64,000 nt of DNA from Brevundimonas subvibrioides ATCC 15264. GTDB taxonomy: Bacteria > Pseudomonadota > Alphaproteobacteria > Caulobacterales > Caulobacteraceae. This document shows, piece by piece, positions 17,606 to 26,458 of the stretch (positions are counted from its first letter, which is position 1; each line of letters opens with the position of its first letter). The stretch lies in assembly GCF_000144605.1 (NCBI RefSeq), contig NC_014375.1, positions 1,302,001 to 1,366,000 of the forward strand. The letters are read 5' to 3'. The notes beneath the pieces were generated by a model, which was not told the origin of the DNA, ran no database searches, and saw nothing but the letters and a program-made list of their open reading frames with translations. A program made the position numbers and the translations under genes.

Positions 17606-19351
17606 TCAGCGCGTTCCGGTCGGCGTGTTGGCCGAGGCGATCAGCACGGCCTCCAGCGTCGTCGGCGGGGCCAGGGGCTGGGGCGGCGGTGCCACATAGT
17701 CCAGGCTGATCGGGATCAGGGTCTGGCCGCCGGCGAGGGCATCGAGCGTGTTCAGCGGCCCGCCCGTCATCCGCTGATAGATCCAGTAGGCCGCCACGAC
17801 CTTCTCGACGTATTCGCGGGCCTGCGGCACGTCGATCATCTCGATCAGCAGCAGCGGATCCGCATCCGGGCCCAGCCGGCGCAGCGCGCCCAGCATCGGA
17901 CCCGGCCCGGCGTTGTAGCTGGACACGGCGCGCAGCAGGTCGCCCTGGAATTCGGGTCGCGCCAGCATCCGGTTCACATAGGTCTGGCCGAGGCGCACAT
18001 TGGTCGCCGGCTGGAACAGCTGTTGCGGGCTGGACACGAAGCTGCGGTCGCCGGTCATCTCGGCCGCCGTCGTCGGCATGACCTGCATCAGGCCGTAGGC
18101 CCCCACGGGCGACCTCGCCTGGGCGTTGAACCCGCTTTCCTTGCGCGCGATCGCATAGACGAGCGAGCGTTCCAGCGTCCATCCGCCTTCCGGCACGATG
18201 TCCGGCATCGGATAGTTCTCGGCATTGATCCGGCTGACGTCGCCGCCGTTCGATCCCATGATCCGGGGTGCCATGACGCGGGCCAGGCCCGTCCACAGCC
18301 GGCGCGAGCGGTCGGTCGCCGTGCGCAGGCCGTTGCGAAGCTCGTCCTGGGCGTCGCTGCGACGGCCGATCTCGAAGAAGGCCACGGTGCGCCGCGCGCG
18401 CGGGTCGTTCCGCACGAAGTTGTCGAGTTCGCGCTGGTTGATGCCGACCGGCTCGTCCGAGACCGAGATGGCCTGGGCCACGGCGGAGTAGGGGACCGGG
18501 CCGCCGTTCAGCACGGCGGGCTCCTCGCCCAGCTGACGCAGGGCGATCTGGCCATAGAAGGTCGCCGGCCAGCGGGCCGAGACGGTGAGAAACTCGCGGA
18601 CCCGGTCCTGGCGGCCGGACCGGCTGGCGGCGCGCGCGGCCCAGACGCCGGCTCCGGAGCGGGTCCAGGCGTCCTCCGTCGGATCGTTGGCAACGCGCTC
18701 GAAGGCGGTGAAGGCGCGCGAATAATCCTCGGTTCGCCAGGCGGCGAGCCCCACCGTCCACCAGTCGCCGATCTGTTCGCCCAGCGTCAGCGCGCTCGTC
18801 AGGTCGTCGTGGTTCAGGGCGACGCGCGCGGCCTTGGCCGGATCGGCCTCGGAGTTTCCCCCGCCTGCGGCCACAGCATCCCAGGTGCGGCTGAAGAAGG
18901 TGCCGGTCGGACGGCGCGGTTCCTCGGCCCCGTCGGGACGACGCCGCATGGCCAGGGCATAGACCCTCTGGGCGCAGGGCAGGTCGGCATAGGTCTGCAG
19001 CCAGGTCGCCAGCTCTTCGTAGGTGGCGGTATAGTCGGGGTGGAACAGGCGCTCGAACTCGACCTGACCGACCAGGACGTGGTCGCCCGCGGCCGCTGCC
19101 GCGGCCCGCGCGGTGGCCAGGTCGCCGCGCCGCAGGGCGTCGAAGGCGGTGGTGTAGCTCAGCCGGTCGGCGTTCGACAGCGCGGTCGGGGTGATGCGCG
19201 GGCCGTTCTCGTCATCCGCGCCGGATGCGGCGCCTTCAGGTCCTGTAGCGGCGTCCGTGGCAGCCAGCGACGGCGCTGCGACGCCTGACAGGGCGGCCAG
19301 AACGAGGGCGAACGTCGGCGCGAGGTACGCGCGGCGGCGGAAACTGAACAA
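17606..19351 (-). CDS. Soluble lytic murein transglycosylase (Slt type)
   Basis: A 581-residue periplasmic enzyme that cleaves peptidoglycan, forming 1,6-anhydromuramyl products. It has a signal peptide (about 1-30), a long alpha-superhelical region with TPR-like repeats (about 60-370), and a C-terminal SLT domain. The domain has IARKESGFNAQARSPVGA with catalytic Glu near 404, YGLMQVMPTTA, and YNAGPGPM. Length and layout match Slt70-like enzymes. Monocistronic, convergent with a 44-residue ORF. Confidence 0.93.
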   Translation of the reverse strand: MFSFRRRAYLAPTFALVLAALSGVAAPSLAATDAATGPEGAASGADDENGPRITPTALSNADRLSYTTAFDALRRGDLATARAAAAAAGDHVLVGQVEFERLFHPDYTATYEELATWLQTYADLPCAQRVYALAMRRRPDGAEEPRRPTGTFFSRTWDAVAAGGGNSEADPAKAARVALNHDDLTSALTLGEQIGDWWTVGLAAWRTEDYSRAFTAFERVANDPTEDAWTRSGAGVWAARAASRSGRQDRVREFLTVSARWPATFYGQIALRQLGEEPAVLNGGPVPYSAVAQAISVSDEPVGINQRELDNFVRNDPRARRTVAFFEIGRRSDAQDELRNGLRTATDRSRRLWTGLARVMAPRIMGSNGGDVSRINAENYPMPDIVPEGGWTLERSLVYAIARKESGFNAQARSPVGAYGLMQVMPTTAAEMTGDRSFVSSPQQLFQPATNVRLGQTYVNRMLARPEFQGDLLRAVSSYNAGPGPMLGALRRLGPDADPLLLIEMIDVPQAREYVEKVVAAYWIYQRMTGGPLNTLDALAGGQTLIPISLDYVAPPPQPLAPPTTLEAVLIASANTPTGTR

Positions 19352-19497
19352 GGCGGCGGCCCCCTCGTGCGACGCGTCCCCCGTTTCAATTCGGGATCAA
19401 ACGCGCGGTCTGCGATCGGTCGTCAAGCAGGGACTATGCCGGAATCCGTGCGCTGCATCAATCACATCGACGTCAGCCGTCAGAACACGCCGGTTCC

Positions 19498-20283
19498 TCA
19501 GGCGTCCGCCTCCAGCCGCGCGGCCAGTTCCAGCATGTCCGCCCAGGCCTGACGCTTGGCCTGCGGCTGTTTCAGCAGGAAGGCGGGATGCAGGGTGGCG
19601 ATGACGGGGGCGGTCACATCGCCCTCGGTCAGCCGCCACTCGCGCCAGTGGCCCCGGACCTTCATGATTCCGTCCTCGGTGCGCAGCACCGACCGCGCTG
19701 CGGCCGCCCCCAGCAGCAGCACCGCCCGCGGCTTCATCAGGAAGAAGGCCCGCTCCACGAACGGCGCGCAGGCGGCCTGTTCCTGCGGCGTCGGCGTCCG
19801 GTTGCCGGGCGGCCGCCAGAAGACGGTGTTGGTGATGAACACCTTGTCGGCCAGACCCGCCGCGGCCAGCATCTTGTCCAGCAGCTTGCCGGGCTGTCCC
19901 ACGAACGGCTGGCCCGTGGCGTCTTCCTCCGCGCCGGGTGCCTCGCCGATGACCAGCACCGGGGCATGCGGGTCGCCGCGCCCGAAGACGCAGCCCCGCG
20001 CGCCCATGCCGACCAGCTCGCAGCCCCTGAAGCTCGCCGCCGCGGCTTCCAGGGCCTCCATCGTGTCCGCGCCGTTCGCCAGTCGGCGCGCGTCGGCCGT
20101 GGCGTCGCCCATGTCGACCACGGGCATGACCGAGGCCGTGGCCCTGGTGACCGCCTTGAGCGCCGGGGCCACCACGATCGTCCGGTCCTGCGGCGCATCC
20201 TCGAAACAGGCGTCCACCCCCGCGTCGCGCCAGAAGGCGAGCAGGCTTTCGATCGCAGCGGTTTCACGGGGCTGGGCGTTCAT
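19498..20283 (-). CDS. Uracil-DNA glycosylase, family 4 type
   Basis: A 261-residue base-excision repair enzyme. The core has GEAPGAEEDATGQPFVG, GKLLDKML, NTVFWRPPGNRTPTPQE and ATLHPAFLLKQP, which are the two catalytic-pocket motifs and the linker of family 4 UDGs. Classical members bind a 4Fe-4S cluster through four cysteines. Here the Cys expected before RPP is Trp (FWRPP) and the N-terminal CxxC pair is reduced to one Cys, so a standard cluster is doubtful. An N-terminal region of about 85 residues precedes the core. Divergent from the ETF-QO gene. Confidence 0.88.
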   Translation of the reverse strand: MNAQPRETAAIESLLAFWRDAGVDACFEDAPQDRTIVVAPALKAVTRATASVMPVVDMGDATADARRLANGADTMEALEAAAASFRGCELVGMGARGCVFGRGDPHAPVLVIGEAPGAEEDATGQPFVGQPGKLLDKMLAAAGLADKVFITNTVFWRPPGNRTPTPQEQAACAPFVERAFFLMKPRAVLLLGAAAARSVLRTEDGIMKVRGHWREWRLTEGDVTAPVIATLHPAFLLKQPQAKRQAWADMLELAARLEADA

Positions 20284-20373
20284 GGTCGTATGCGTCAGGG
20301 ATAGGCCTTGACCGCCCTCGCGTCACCTTCCGATAAGGCGGGTGCACAGACAAAACCAAGGATTCCCGACCCC

Positions 20374-22131
20374 ATGGCCGAACAAGCTGTCGAAGGCGGC
20401 GCCGAAACCGCGGCGCAGGAAGCCATCATCGACAACCTGCCGCCGCTGGAAGCGCTCCAGGGCGTCGAGCGCGAGGTCATGGAATACGACGTCGTCATCG
20501 TCGGCGGCGGCCCCGCCGGCCTGTCCGCCGCCATCCGGCTGAAGCAGCGCGCGGAAAAGGACGGCAAGGAGATCAGCGTCGCCGTGCTCGAGAAATCGGC
20601 CGAGGTCGGCGGGCACATCCTGTCCGGGGCCGTGATCGATCCGAAGGCCCTGCGCGAGCTGTTCCCCGACTGGAAGGAACGCGGCGCACCGCTGGAGACG
20701 CCCGTCACCAAGGACCGGTTCATGGTGCTCGGGCCGATGGGCCAGGTCAGCCTGCCCATGTTCGCCCTGCCGCCCATGATGCACAACGACGGCTGCTACA
20801 TTGCCTCCCTGGCCAACGTCGCCCGCTGGCTGGGCGAGCAGGCCGAGGCCCTGGGCGTCGAGGTCTATCCCGGCATGGCCGCCAGCCACGTGGTCTGGGA
20901 CGAGCCGACCGGCCGGGTGAAGGGCGTCGTCGCCGGCGTCTTCGGCATCGACAAGCACGGCCAGCCGACCGGCGACTTCCAGCCCGGGATCGAGCTGCAC
21001 GGAAAGTACGTCTTCATCGCCGAGGGCGTCCGCGGCTCGCTGGCCAAGACCATCATCGCCCGCCACAAGCTGGCCGACGGCAAGGAGCCGCAGAAATACG
21101 GCATCGGCCTGAAGGAGCTGTGGCAGGTCCCGCCCGAGAAGCACCAGCCGGGCCTCGCCCAGCACACCACCGGCTGGCCGCTGGACGAGCACACCGGCGG
21201 CGGCAGCTTCATGTACCATTTCGGCGATAACTACGTGGCCATCGGCTACGTCGTGCACCTGAACTACAAGAACCCGTTCCTGTCGCCGTTCGACGAGTTC
21301 CAGCGCTTCAAGCACCACCCCGCCATCGCCGAGCATCTGGAGGGCGGCACCCGCATCTCCTACGGCGCCCGCGCGATCACCGAGGGCGGCTGGCAGTCGG
21401 TGCCCAGGCTCGCCTTCCCGGGCGGTGCCCTGATCGGCTGTTCGGCCGGGTTCGTGAACGTGCCCCGGATCAAGGGCAGCCACAACGCCATGAAGACCGG
21501 CATGCTGGCCGCCGACGCCGCTTATGACGCCGTCATCGCGGGCCGCAGCGGGGACGAACTGGTCGAATACCAGGCCGCCTACGAGGCCAGCTGGGTGTTC
21601 AAGGAGCTGAAGGGCGTCCGCAACGCCAAGCCCCTGCTGTCGAAGTTCGGCACGACCTTGGGCGGAGCCTTCGGCGTCTTCGACCTGTGGACCAACCACC
21701 TGTTCGGCCTGTCGGTCTTCGGCACCCAGAAGCACGGCAAGACCGACGCCGCCTCGACCGAACTGGCCTCGAAGCACACGGCGATCACCTATCCGAAGCC
21801 GGACGGAAAGCTGTCCTTCGACAAGCTGTCGTCGGTGTTCATCTCCAACACCAACCACGCCGAGGAACAGCCCGCGCACCTGAAGCTGCTGGACCCGTCC
21901 GTGCCGATCCGCGTGAACCTGCCGAAATACGGCGAACCCGCGCGGCTCTACTGCCCGGCCGGGGTGTACGAGGTGCTGTACGCCGACGAGGCGACGAAGT
22001 CGGACCCGCGCTTCCAGATCAACGCCCAGAACTGCGTCCACTGCAAAACCTGCGACATCAAGGATCCGTCGCAGAACATCGTCTGGACCACGCCCGAGGG
22101 CGGCGGCGGCCCGAACTACCCGAACATGTAG
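20374..22131 (+). CDS. Electron transfer flavoprotein-ubiquinone oxidoreductase
   Basis: A 585-residue inner-membrane-associated flavoenzyme passing electrons from reduced ETF (fatty acid and amino acid dehydrogenases) to ubiquinone. The FAD-binding motif VVIVGGGPAGLSAA is at about 41-54. The C-terminal ferredoxin-like part has LYCPAGVYEV and INAQNCVHCKTCDIKDPSQNI, with the cysteines for a 4Fe-4S cluster, and ends GGGGPNYPNM. I took the ATG at 20374; an in-frame TTG at 20308 would add 22 poorly coding residues. Its ETF partners are not nearby. Confidence 0.96.
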   Translation: MAEQAVEGGAETAAQEAIIDNLPPLEALQGVEREVMEYDVVIVGGGPAGLSAAIRLKQRAEKDGKEISVAVLEKSAEVGGHILSGAVIDPKALRELFPDWKERGAPLETPVTKDRFMVLGPMGQVSLPMFALPPMMHNDGCYIASLANVARWLGEQAEALGVEVYPGMAASHVVWDEPTGRVKGVVAGVFGIDKHGQPTGDFQPGIELHGKYVFIAEGVRGSLAKTIIARHKLADGKEPQKYGIGLKELWQVPPEKHQPGLAQHTTGWPLDEHTGGGSFMYHFGDNYVAIGYVVHLNYKNPFLSPFDEFQRFKHHPAIAEHLEGGTRISYGARAITEGGWQSVPRLAFPGGALIGCSAGFVNVPRIKGSHNAMKTGMLAADAAYDAVIAGRSGDELVEYQAAYEASWVFKELKGVRNAKPLLSKFGTTLGGAFGVFDLWTNHLFGLSVFGTQKHGKTDAASTELASKHTAITYPKPDGKLSFDKLSSVFISNTNHAEEQPAHLKLLDPSVPIRVNLPKYGEPARLYCPAGVYEVLYADEATKSDPRFQINAQNCVHCKTCDIKDPSQNIVWTTPEGGGGPNYPNM

Positions 22132-22187
22132 GGGACACGTCGGCGGTCGCGTTCGAACCATAAGCGTGGCCGTGCGTTTGTGACCGG

Positions 22188-23315
22188 ATGCCCCCTGAAA
22201 TCGTCGACCTTACCCACCGGATCGCCGTCCTCTGGCGACAGTTCTACTGGCTGCCCGAATGGGCCGTCGTGGCCATCGTCGTGGCGGTCTTCACCGGCGC
22301 GGGATGGCTCGTGCACCGCGTGGTGTTCTCGATCCTGCGTCGGCTGGTGAAGAACCGCGACCTGTTCTGGCGTGGCGTGGTCGAACGGGCGCGCCAGAAG
22401 CTGCGTATCCTGATCATCCTGATCGCCATCGGCTTCTCGATCACCGTCTCGCCGCTGGACCCGGACCCCTCGGCCAGCGTCCGCGCCGTCCTGCTGTTCC
22501 TGACCATCCTGGTGCTGGGCTGGATCGTCGCCGGCGCGGTCGACATGTGGGCGATCGTCTACATGCGGAAGTTCAACATGGCGGCCGAGGACAACCTCGT
22601 CGCCAGGAAGCACATCACCCAGACCCGCATCCTGCAGCGCGCCGCCATCATCCTGATCGGGGCGGTGACAGTGGCCCTGGCGCTGATGACCATCGGGGCG
22701 GTGCGCCAGTGGGGGATCTCGCTGCTCGCCTCCGCCGGGGTCGTCGGCATCATCGCCGGTCTGGCCCTGCAGCCGGTGCTGAAGAACCTGATCGCCGGCA
22801 TCCAGATCGCCACCGCCCAGCCGATCCGCATCGAGGACGCCGTCATCGTCGAGAACGAGTGGGGCACGGTCGAGGAGATCACCTCGACCTATGTGGTGGT
22901 CAAGCTGTGGGACTGGCGGCGGATGATCCTGCCGCTCAGCTACTTCATCGAGACCCCGTTCCAGAACTGGACGCGCGAGACCTCACGCCTGATCGGCACG
23001 GCCATGCTGTACGTCGACTACGAGGCCCCGATGGACCGGCTCCGCGCCGAGCTGGAACGCATCTGCCGCGCGTCGCCTCTCTGGGACGGCGACGTCGTCA
23101 ACCTGCAGGTCACCGACATCACCGACCGCGTCGCCCAGGTCCGCTGCCTGGCCAGCGCGCGCTCGGCCCCCGTCGCCTTCGATCTGCGCTGCGAGATCCG
23201 CGAGAAGATGCTGGCCTTCATGCGCGATGAATGCCCCGAAGCCCTGCCGCGGGATCGCATGACGCTGGACCGGGCCCGGGCCCTCGAGACCGCCGGGTCG
23301 CCCCGCCCCGCCTGA
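22188..23315 (+). CDS. MscS-family mechanosensitive channel
   Basis: A 375-residue small-conductance mechanosensitive channel protein. There are four to five hydrophobic helices in the first 190 residues. The pore-lining helix and beta domain junction are typical: LLASAGVVGIIAGLALQPVLKNLIAG, IQIATAQPIRIEDAVIVENEWGTVEEI, then WDWRRMILPLSYFIETPFQNWTR. It opens under membrane tension to release solutes in hypo-osmotic shock. Probably in the same transcription unit as, or just after, the ETF-QO gene (57 bp apart); a strong terminator follows. Confidence 0.93.
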   Translation: MPPEIVDLTHRIAVLWRQFYWLPEWAVVAIVVAVFTGAGWLVHRVVFSILRRLVKNRDLFWRGVVERARQKLRILIILIAIGFSITVSPLDPDPSASVRAVLLFLTILVLGWIVAGAVDMWAIVYMRKFNMAAEDNLVARKHITQTRILQRAAIILIGAVTVALALMTIGAVRQWGISLLASAGVVGIIAGLALQPVLKNLIAGIQIATAQPIRIEDAVIVENEWGTVEEITSTYVVVKLWDWRRMILPLSYFIETPFQNWTRETSRLIGTAMLYVDYEAPMDRLRAELERICRASPLWDGDVVNLQVTDITDRVAQVRCLASARSAPVAFDLRCEIREKMLAFMRDECPEALPRDRMTLDRARALETAGSPRPA

Positions 23316-23320
23316 CGAAA

Positions 23321-23350
23321 AACGGCCCCGGGATCGCTCCCGGGGCCGTT
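23321..23350. terminator. Intrinsic terminator after the MscS gene
   Basis: A perfect 13-bp stem (AACGGCCCCGGGA and its complement) around a TCGC loop, followed by CGTTTCTTTG. On the minus strand it is followed by a run of T (from GAAAAA), so it can also serve the convergent DUF465 gene. Confidence 0.88.
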
Positions 23351-23373
23351 CGTTTCTTTGGCGGAGACCGGGA

Positions 23374-23547
23374 CTAGCCTGCCCTGGCCTCCAGGCTGGT
23401 GATTTCCTCCTTCAGGCGGAGCTTCCTTCGTTTCAGCTCCCTGACCTGCAACTCATCCACGGCGGGCCGTCCGAACTCCCGCTGGATCGTCTCGTCCAGC
23501 TGGCGGTGACGATTTCCCAGTTCGCGGATACGAGCTTCGATGGTCAT
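23374..23547 (-). CDS. DUF465 (YdcH-like) small coiled-coil protein, copy 1
   Basis: A 57-residue helical protein, MTIEARIRELGNRHRQLDE, then VRELKRRKLRLKEEITSLE. The pattern ELxxRHxxLDxxI ... LKxxKLxLKDEI is that of DUF465/YdcH. GGAGG lies about ten bases before the ATG at 23547. The function of this widespread family is unknown. A second member is at 24860-25084 on the other strand. Confidence 0.85.
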   Translation of the reverse strand: MTIEARIRELGNRHRQLDETIQREFGRPAVDELQVRELKRRKLRLKEEITSLEARAG

Positions 23548-23672
23548 GGCTTGCGCCTCCATGTCTAAGGGACCACACAGTGAGCGCCCGGAATTGCGGT
23601 CTGTGAAATCACGGTTCGGTGACGTCAACGGACCGTTAATTTCCCGGACACGCGGGCAGCCTGACCACCAAT

Positions 23673-24293
23673 ATGGACCATGATGTGAACGGAGCCGTAC
23701 GGAACCCGCCCAGCCGCCTCGTGGTCGGCATTGCGGGGGCATCGGGCGTGATCTACGGCGCCCGCGTGCTGGATGCGCTGAACGAACTCGGGGTCGAAAG
23801 CCACCTTGTGGTCACCCGCGCGGCCCTGCTCACATTGTCGCAGGAAACCGACCTCACGCCCGACCAGCTGACGGCCCGGGCCAGCGTGGTTCACAAGCTG
23901 AACGACGTCGGCGCGACCATCGCCTCGGGCTCGTTCCGGACGCTGGGGATGATCGTGGCCCCCTGTTCGGTGCGGACCATGAGCGAGATCGCCACGGGCG
24001 TGACCTCGACCCTGCTGACCCGCGCCGCCGACGTGGTGCTGAAGGAGCGCCGGCCGCTGGTCCTGATGGTGCGCGAGACCCCGTTCCACCTGGGCCACCT
24101 TCGGACCATGACGGCCCTGACCGAGATGGGGGCGATCATCGCGCCTCCGCTGCCGGCCTTCTATGCGCGGCCCGAGAGCATCGCCGACATCGTCGACCAG
24201 TCGGTGGGCCGGGCGCTGGACCTGTTCGGTCTCGACTGGGGATCGGTCCGGCGCTGGGACGGGCTCAAGGGCCCGGCGACCGACCCCGCATGA
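23673..24293 (+). CDS. ubiX: Flavin prenyltransferase UbiX
   Basis: A 206-residue enzyme that joins a dimethylallyl unit to FMN, giving the prenyl-FMN cofactor used by UbiD decarboxylase in ubiquinone synthesis. Motifs are LVVGIAGASGVIYGARVLDAL (FMN/phosphate binding), GSFRTLGMIVAPCSVRTMSEIATG and LKERRPLVLMVRETPFHLGHLRTM, with FYARPESIADIVDQSVGRALDLFGL at the end. No Shine-Dalgarno is visible before the ATG at 23673; the message may be leaderless or start at the in-frame GTG at 23685. It overlaps the next gene by ATGA. Confidence 0.95.
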   Translation: MDHDVNGAVRNPPSRLVVGIAGASGVIYGARVLDALNELGVESHLVVTRAALLTLSQETDLTPDQLTARASVVHKLNDVGATIASGSFRTLGMIVAPCSVRTMSEIATGVTSTLLTRAADVVLKERRPLVLMVRETPFHLGHLRTMTALTEMGAIIAPPLPAFYARPESIADIVDQSVGRALDLFGLDWGSVRRWDGLKGPATDPA

Positions 24294-24820
24294 GCGAAGA
24301 CGCCCCGAGCCGCGCTCAAGCAGGGAGCGACCGTGTCGCGAGCGATAGCGCCCAACAGGCCCTTTGGCCCTGGGCCCTGAAGGCCTACCGCGCAGAGGGC
24401 GTGGCGGACGTCTGCCTCAGTCTCCAGGACGTGAACGGCCAGAACGTCCCGCTGCTGCTCTGGGCCGCCTGGGCCGCGACCTCGGGCCGGTCGCTGGACG
24501 AGGACACGATCGAGGCGGGCTGCGATGCCGCCCGGGCCTGGGACCGGGTCGCGGTGACCCCGCTGCGCGCCATGCGCAGGACGCTGAAACTGCCGGTGCC
24601 GGACATCGACGATGCCGCGCGCGAGACCCTGCGGGATCAGGTCAAGGCCGTCGAACTGGCCGCCGAACGGCATCTGCTGGCGGGGCTCGAGGCCCTGACG
24701 CCGACGCCGGACGGCCCGCGCCGTCCGGCGATCGAAGGCCTGGTCGCCGTGGCCCGGGTCTGGAGCCGCGTGGTGCCCCGGCCCGCGTTGATCGCGCTCG
24801 CCGAACGGCTTCCGGCGTGA
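24290..24820 (+). CDS. TIGR02444 family protein
   Basis: A 176-residue alpha-helical protein of the TIGR02444 (DUF2390) family: LWPWALKAYRAEGVADVCLSLQD, then NVPLLLWAAWAATSGRSL. The function is unknown. It overlaps ubiX by four bases (ATGA), so the two are translationally coupled. Residues 7-20 (SRAQAGSDRVASDSAQ) are an N-terminal extension encoded by a palindrome-rich 41-bp repeat that recurs, in the same frame, in the phage gene at 56607-57041. The family core starts after it. Confidence 0.82.
   Translation: MSEDAPSRAQAGSDRVASDSAQQALWPWALKAYRAEGVADVCLSLQDVNGQNVPLLLWAAWAATSGRSLDEDTIEAGCDAARAWDRVAVTPLRAMRRTLKLPVPDIDDAARETLRDQVKAVELAAERHLLAGLEALTPTPDGPRRPAIEGLVAVARVWSRVVPRPALIALAERLPA
24311..24351 (+). 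repeat. In-frame palindrome-rich repeat element, chromosomal copy
   Basis: A 41-bp stretch inside the TIGR02444 gene matches the reverse complement of 56800-56840 at 37 of 41 bases. It contains the inverted pair CGCTC...GAGCG and a GCGAGCGATAGCGC block. Both copies are read in the same frame, giving RAQA-x-S-x-R-x-ASDSA. This looks like a small repeat tolerated within coding sequence. Confidence 0.7.
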
Positions 24821-24859
24821 GGGGCGAAGCGGTATAAGCCGGCGCGCGCAGGGTATCCG

Positions 24860-25084
24860 ATGAACGACGACCAACCGTTTCTGTCCGAAGACGAACTGGC
24901 GCTGCAGGCCCAGGTCAAGCTGCTGCGGCTGGAGCATTCGGACCTCGACGCCTCGATCGAGGCCCTCTCGCACATGCCCATCCCGGACCAGCTGCTGATC
25001 GCGCGCCTGAAGCGCAAGAAGCTGCTTCTGCGCGACGAGATCGTGAAGATCGAGAGCCGGATCCTGCCCGACATCATCGCCTGA
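24860..25084 (+). CDS. DUF465 (YdcH-like) small coiled-coil protein, copy 2
   Basis: A 74-residue member of the same family as the gene at 23374-23547: LALQAQVKLLRLEHSDLDASI, then IARLKRKKLLLRDEIVKIES. It has a longer acidic N-terminus (MNDDQPFLSEDE). It is 39 bp after the TIGR02444 gene on the same strand and may be in that operon. A GANTC-containing hairpin begins two bases after the stop. Function unknown. Confidence 0.85.
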   Translation: MNDDQPFLSEDELALQAQVKLLRLEHSDLDASIEALSHMPIPDQLLIARLKRKKLLLRDEIVKIESRILPDIIA

Positions 25085-25086
25085 AC

Positions 25087-25174
25087 CCGTTGGACTCCAT
25101 GAGTCCAACGGATTTCAGAGAAGCGATTGAAATCTTTGACATTGCACACGTTGGACTCGGTTTTTCAGAGTCCA
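25087..25174. repeat. Two GANTC-bearing hairpins (REP-like element)
   Basis: The first hairpin (25087-25111) is a perfect 11-bp stem with a 3-base loop, CCGTTGGACTC-CAT-GAGTCCAACGG. The second (25152-25174) repeats TGGACTC...GAGTCCA around a 9-base loop. Each arm contains GACTC or GAGTC, the GANTC target of the CcrM methylase of Caulobacter relatives. A hairpin of the same geometry is at 40310-40334. The gap otherwise (25085-25240) holds nothing recognisable. Confidence 0.75.
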
Positions 25175-25240
25175 TTTCGACGCGTCGGCGACCTCGGGCG
25201 AAAACGCCACTAGCGTCGCTATCCATCTGATAAACAAAGA

Positions 25241-25837
25241 CTATCGGCCGCGTTTGCGCACCCACATCGCCGCATCGGCCTCGGCCAGCCAGGTCTCGAC
25301 ATCGGCCTGGCCGGTGAAGGCCCGCACCCCGAACGACCCCCCGAGGGGCGCGGGCTGGCCCTCGTAGCGGAAGTCTGCCTGCGCCAGCGCCGCCTTCAGA
25401 CCGGCGGCCTTCTCCCGCCCCTCGTCGATCCCGGCGTTGAGCAGCAGCAGGCCGAACTCGTCGCCGCCCAGCCGGCCCACGGCATCGGTGGCGCGCACAT
25501 TCTCCAGCAGCAGTTCGGCCACCCGGACCAGGGCGGCGTCGCCGGCCGCATGGCCCAGGCTGTCGTTGACGCCCTTGAACCCGTCCAGGTCGAGATACAG
25601 CAGGACCGCGGGCACCTTGTAGCGGGTGCAGTAGGCCATGGCCCGCTGCAGGGCCGCGACGAAGCCGCGCCGGTTCAGGACGGGCGTCAGGACGTCGTGA
25701 TCGGCCGCGGCCTCGGCCGCCTCGGCCCTCCTGGCAAGGTCAATCGTCTGGGCCCGCAGGGCCTCGACCTCGGCGCGCAGGCGCGCGATCTCGGCATGGG
25801 GATCGCTCGCGCTGTGGATTTCGGCGGCGTCGGTCAC
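25241..25837 (-). CDS. Cytoplasmic diguanylate cyclase (GGDEF)
   Basis: A 198-residue soluble protein: a coiled-coil N-terminus (about 14-46) and one GGDEF domain. The active site GGDEF is intact at 124-128, with DHDVLTPVLNRRGF and LDLDGFKGVNDSLGHAAGD before it. The inhibitory RxxD site is present (RATD 115-118, five residues before GGDEF), so it should make c-di-GMP and be feedback inhibited. The start is a GTG. The input signal is unknown; the coiled coil may control dimerisation. Confidence 0.9.
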   Translation of the reverse strand: MTDAAEIHSASDPHAEIARLRAEVEALRAQTIDLARRAEAAEAAADHDVLTPVLNRRGFVAALQRAMAYCTRYKVPAVLLYLDLDGFKGVNDSLGHAAGDAALVRVAELLLENVRATDAVGRLGGDEFGLLLLNAGIDEGREKAAGLKAALAQADFRYEGQPAPLGGSFGVRAFTGQADVETWLAEADAAMWVRKRGR

Positions 25838-25966
25838 GAGGGGCGTGGGCTCCGGGGGGTGCGCGACTCACACAGGTGAGGCACACCGCTAGGCTAACGC
25901 CGTGAGTTGCGGGCGCAACGTGCGTGCTGTAACCGGCCGCTTTCGTAGCCAAGGGCCTTCCAGACC

Positions 25967-26458
25967 ATGACGACGACGACCGCGCCGGTGGCGATCATCA
26001 TGGGCAGCCGCTCGGACTGGCCGACGATGAAACACGCGGCCGACGCGCTGGACCGTCTGGGGGTCGCCTGGGACGCGCGCGTGATCTCCGCGCACCGGAC
26101 GCCCGCACGCCTGTTCGACTTCGCGACCACGGCCAGGGCGACGGGCTACAAGGTCATCATCGCGGGCGCCGGCGGGGCCGCGCACCTTCCCGGCATGGCG
26201 GCCTCGATGACGCCCCTGCCGGTGCTGGGCGTGCCGGTCCAGTCCAAGGCGCTGAAGGGGCTCGATAGCCTGCTGTCCATCGTCCAGATGCCGGGCGGCG
26301 TGCCCGTGGCGACCCTGGCCATCGGCGAGGCGGGCGCGAAGAACGCCGGCATCCTCGCGGCCCAGATCCTGGCCCTGTCCGACGAAGGGCTGGCCGGTCG
26401 GCTCGAGGCCTTCCTGGAGGCCCAGACCGAGGCCGTGCACGAAACGGTCGAGGACTGA
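25967..26458 (+). CDS. purE: 5-(carboxyamino)imidazole ribonucleotide mutase
   Basis: Class I PurE (163 residues) converts N5-CAIR to CAIR. The diagnostic loops are [24 protein letters not shown] and [16 protein letters not shown], with the catalytic His in AHRTP. The next gene, purK, starts directly after its stop, so the two form an operon and supply successive steps. Confidence 0.97.
   Translation: MTTTTAPVAIIMGSRSDWPTMKHAADALDRLGVAWDARVISAHRTPARLFDFATTARATGYKVIIAGAGGAAHLPGMAASMTPLPVLGVPVQSKALKGLDSLLSIVQMPGGVPVATLAIGEAGAKNAGILAAQILALSDEGLAGRLEAFLEAQTEAVHETVED

Noticed and set aside
20323..22161. 612-codon minus-strand frame antisense to ETF-QO
   Set aside because: Covers the whole of a well-supported gene and has no motifs; shadow.
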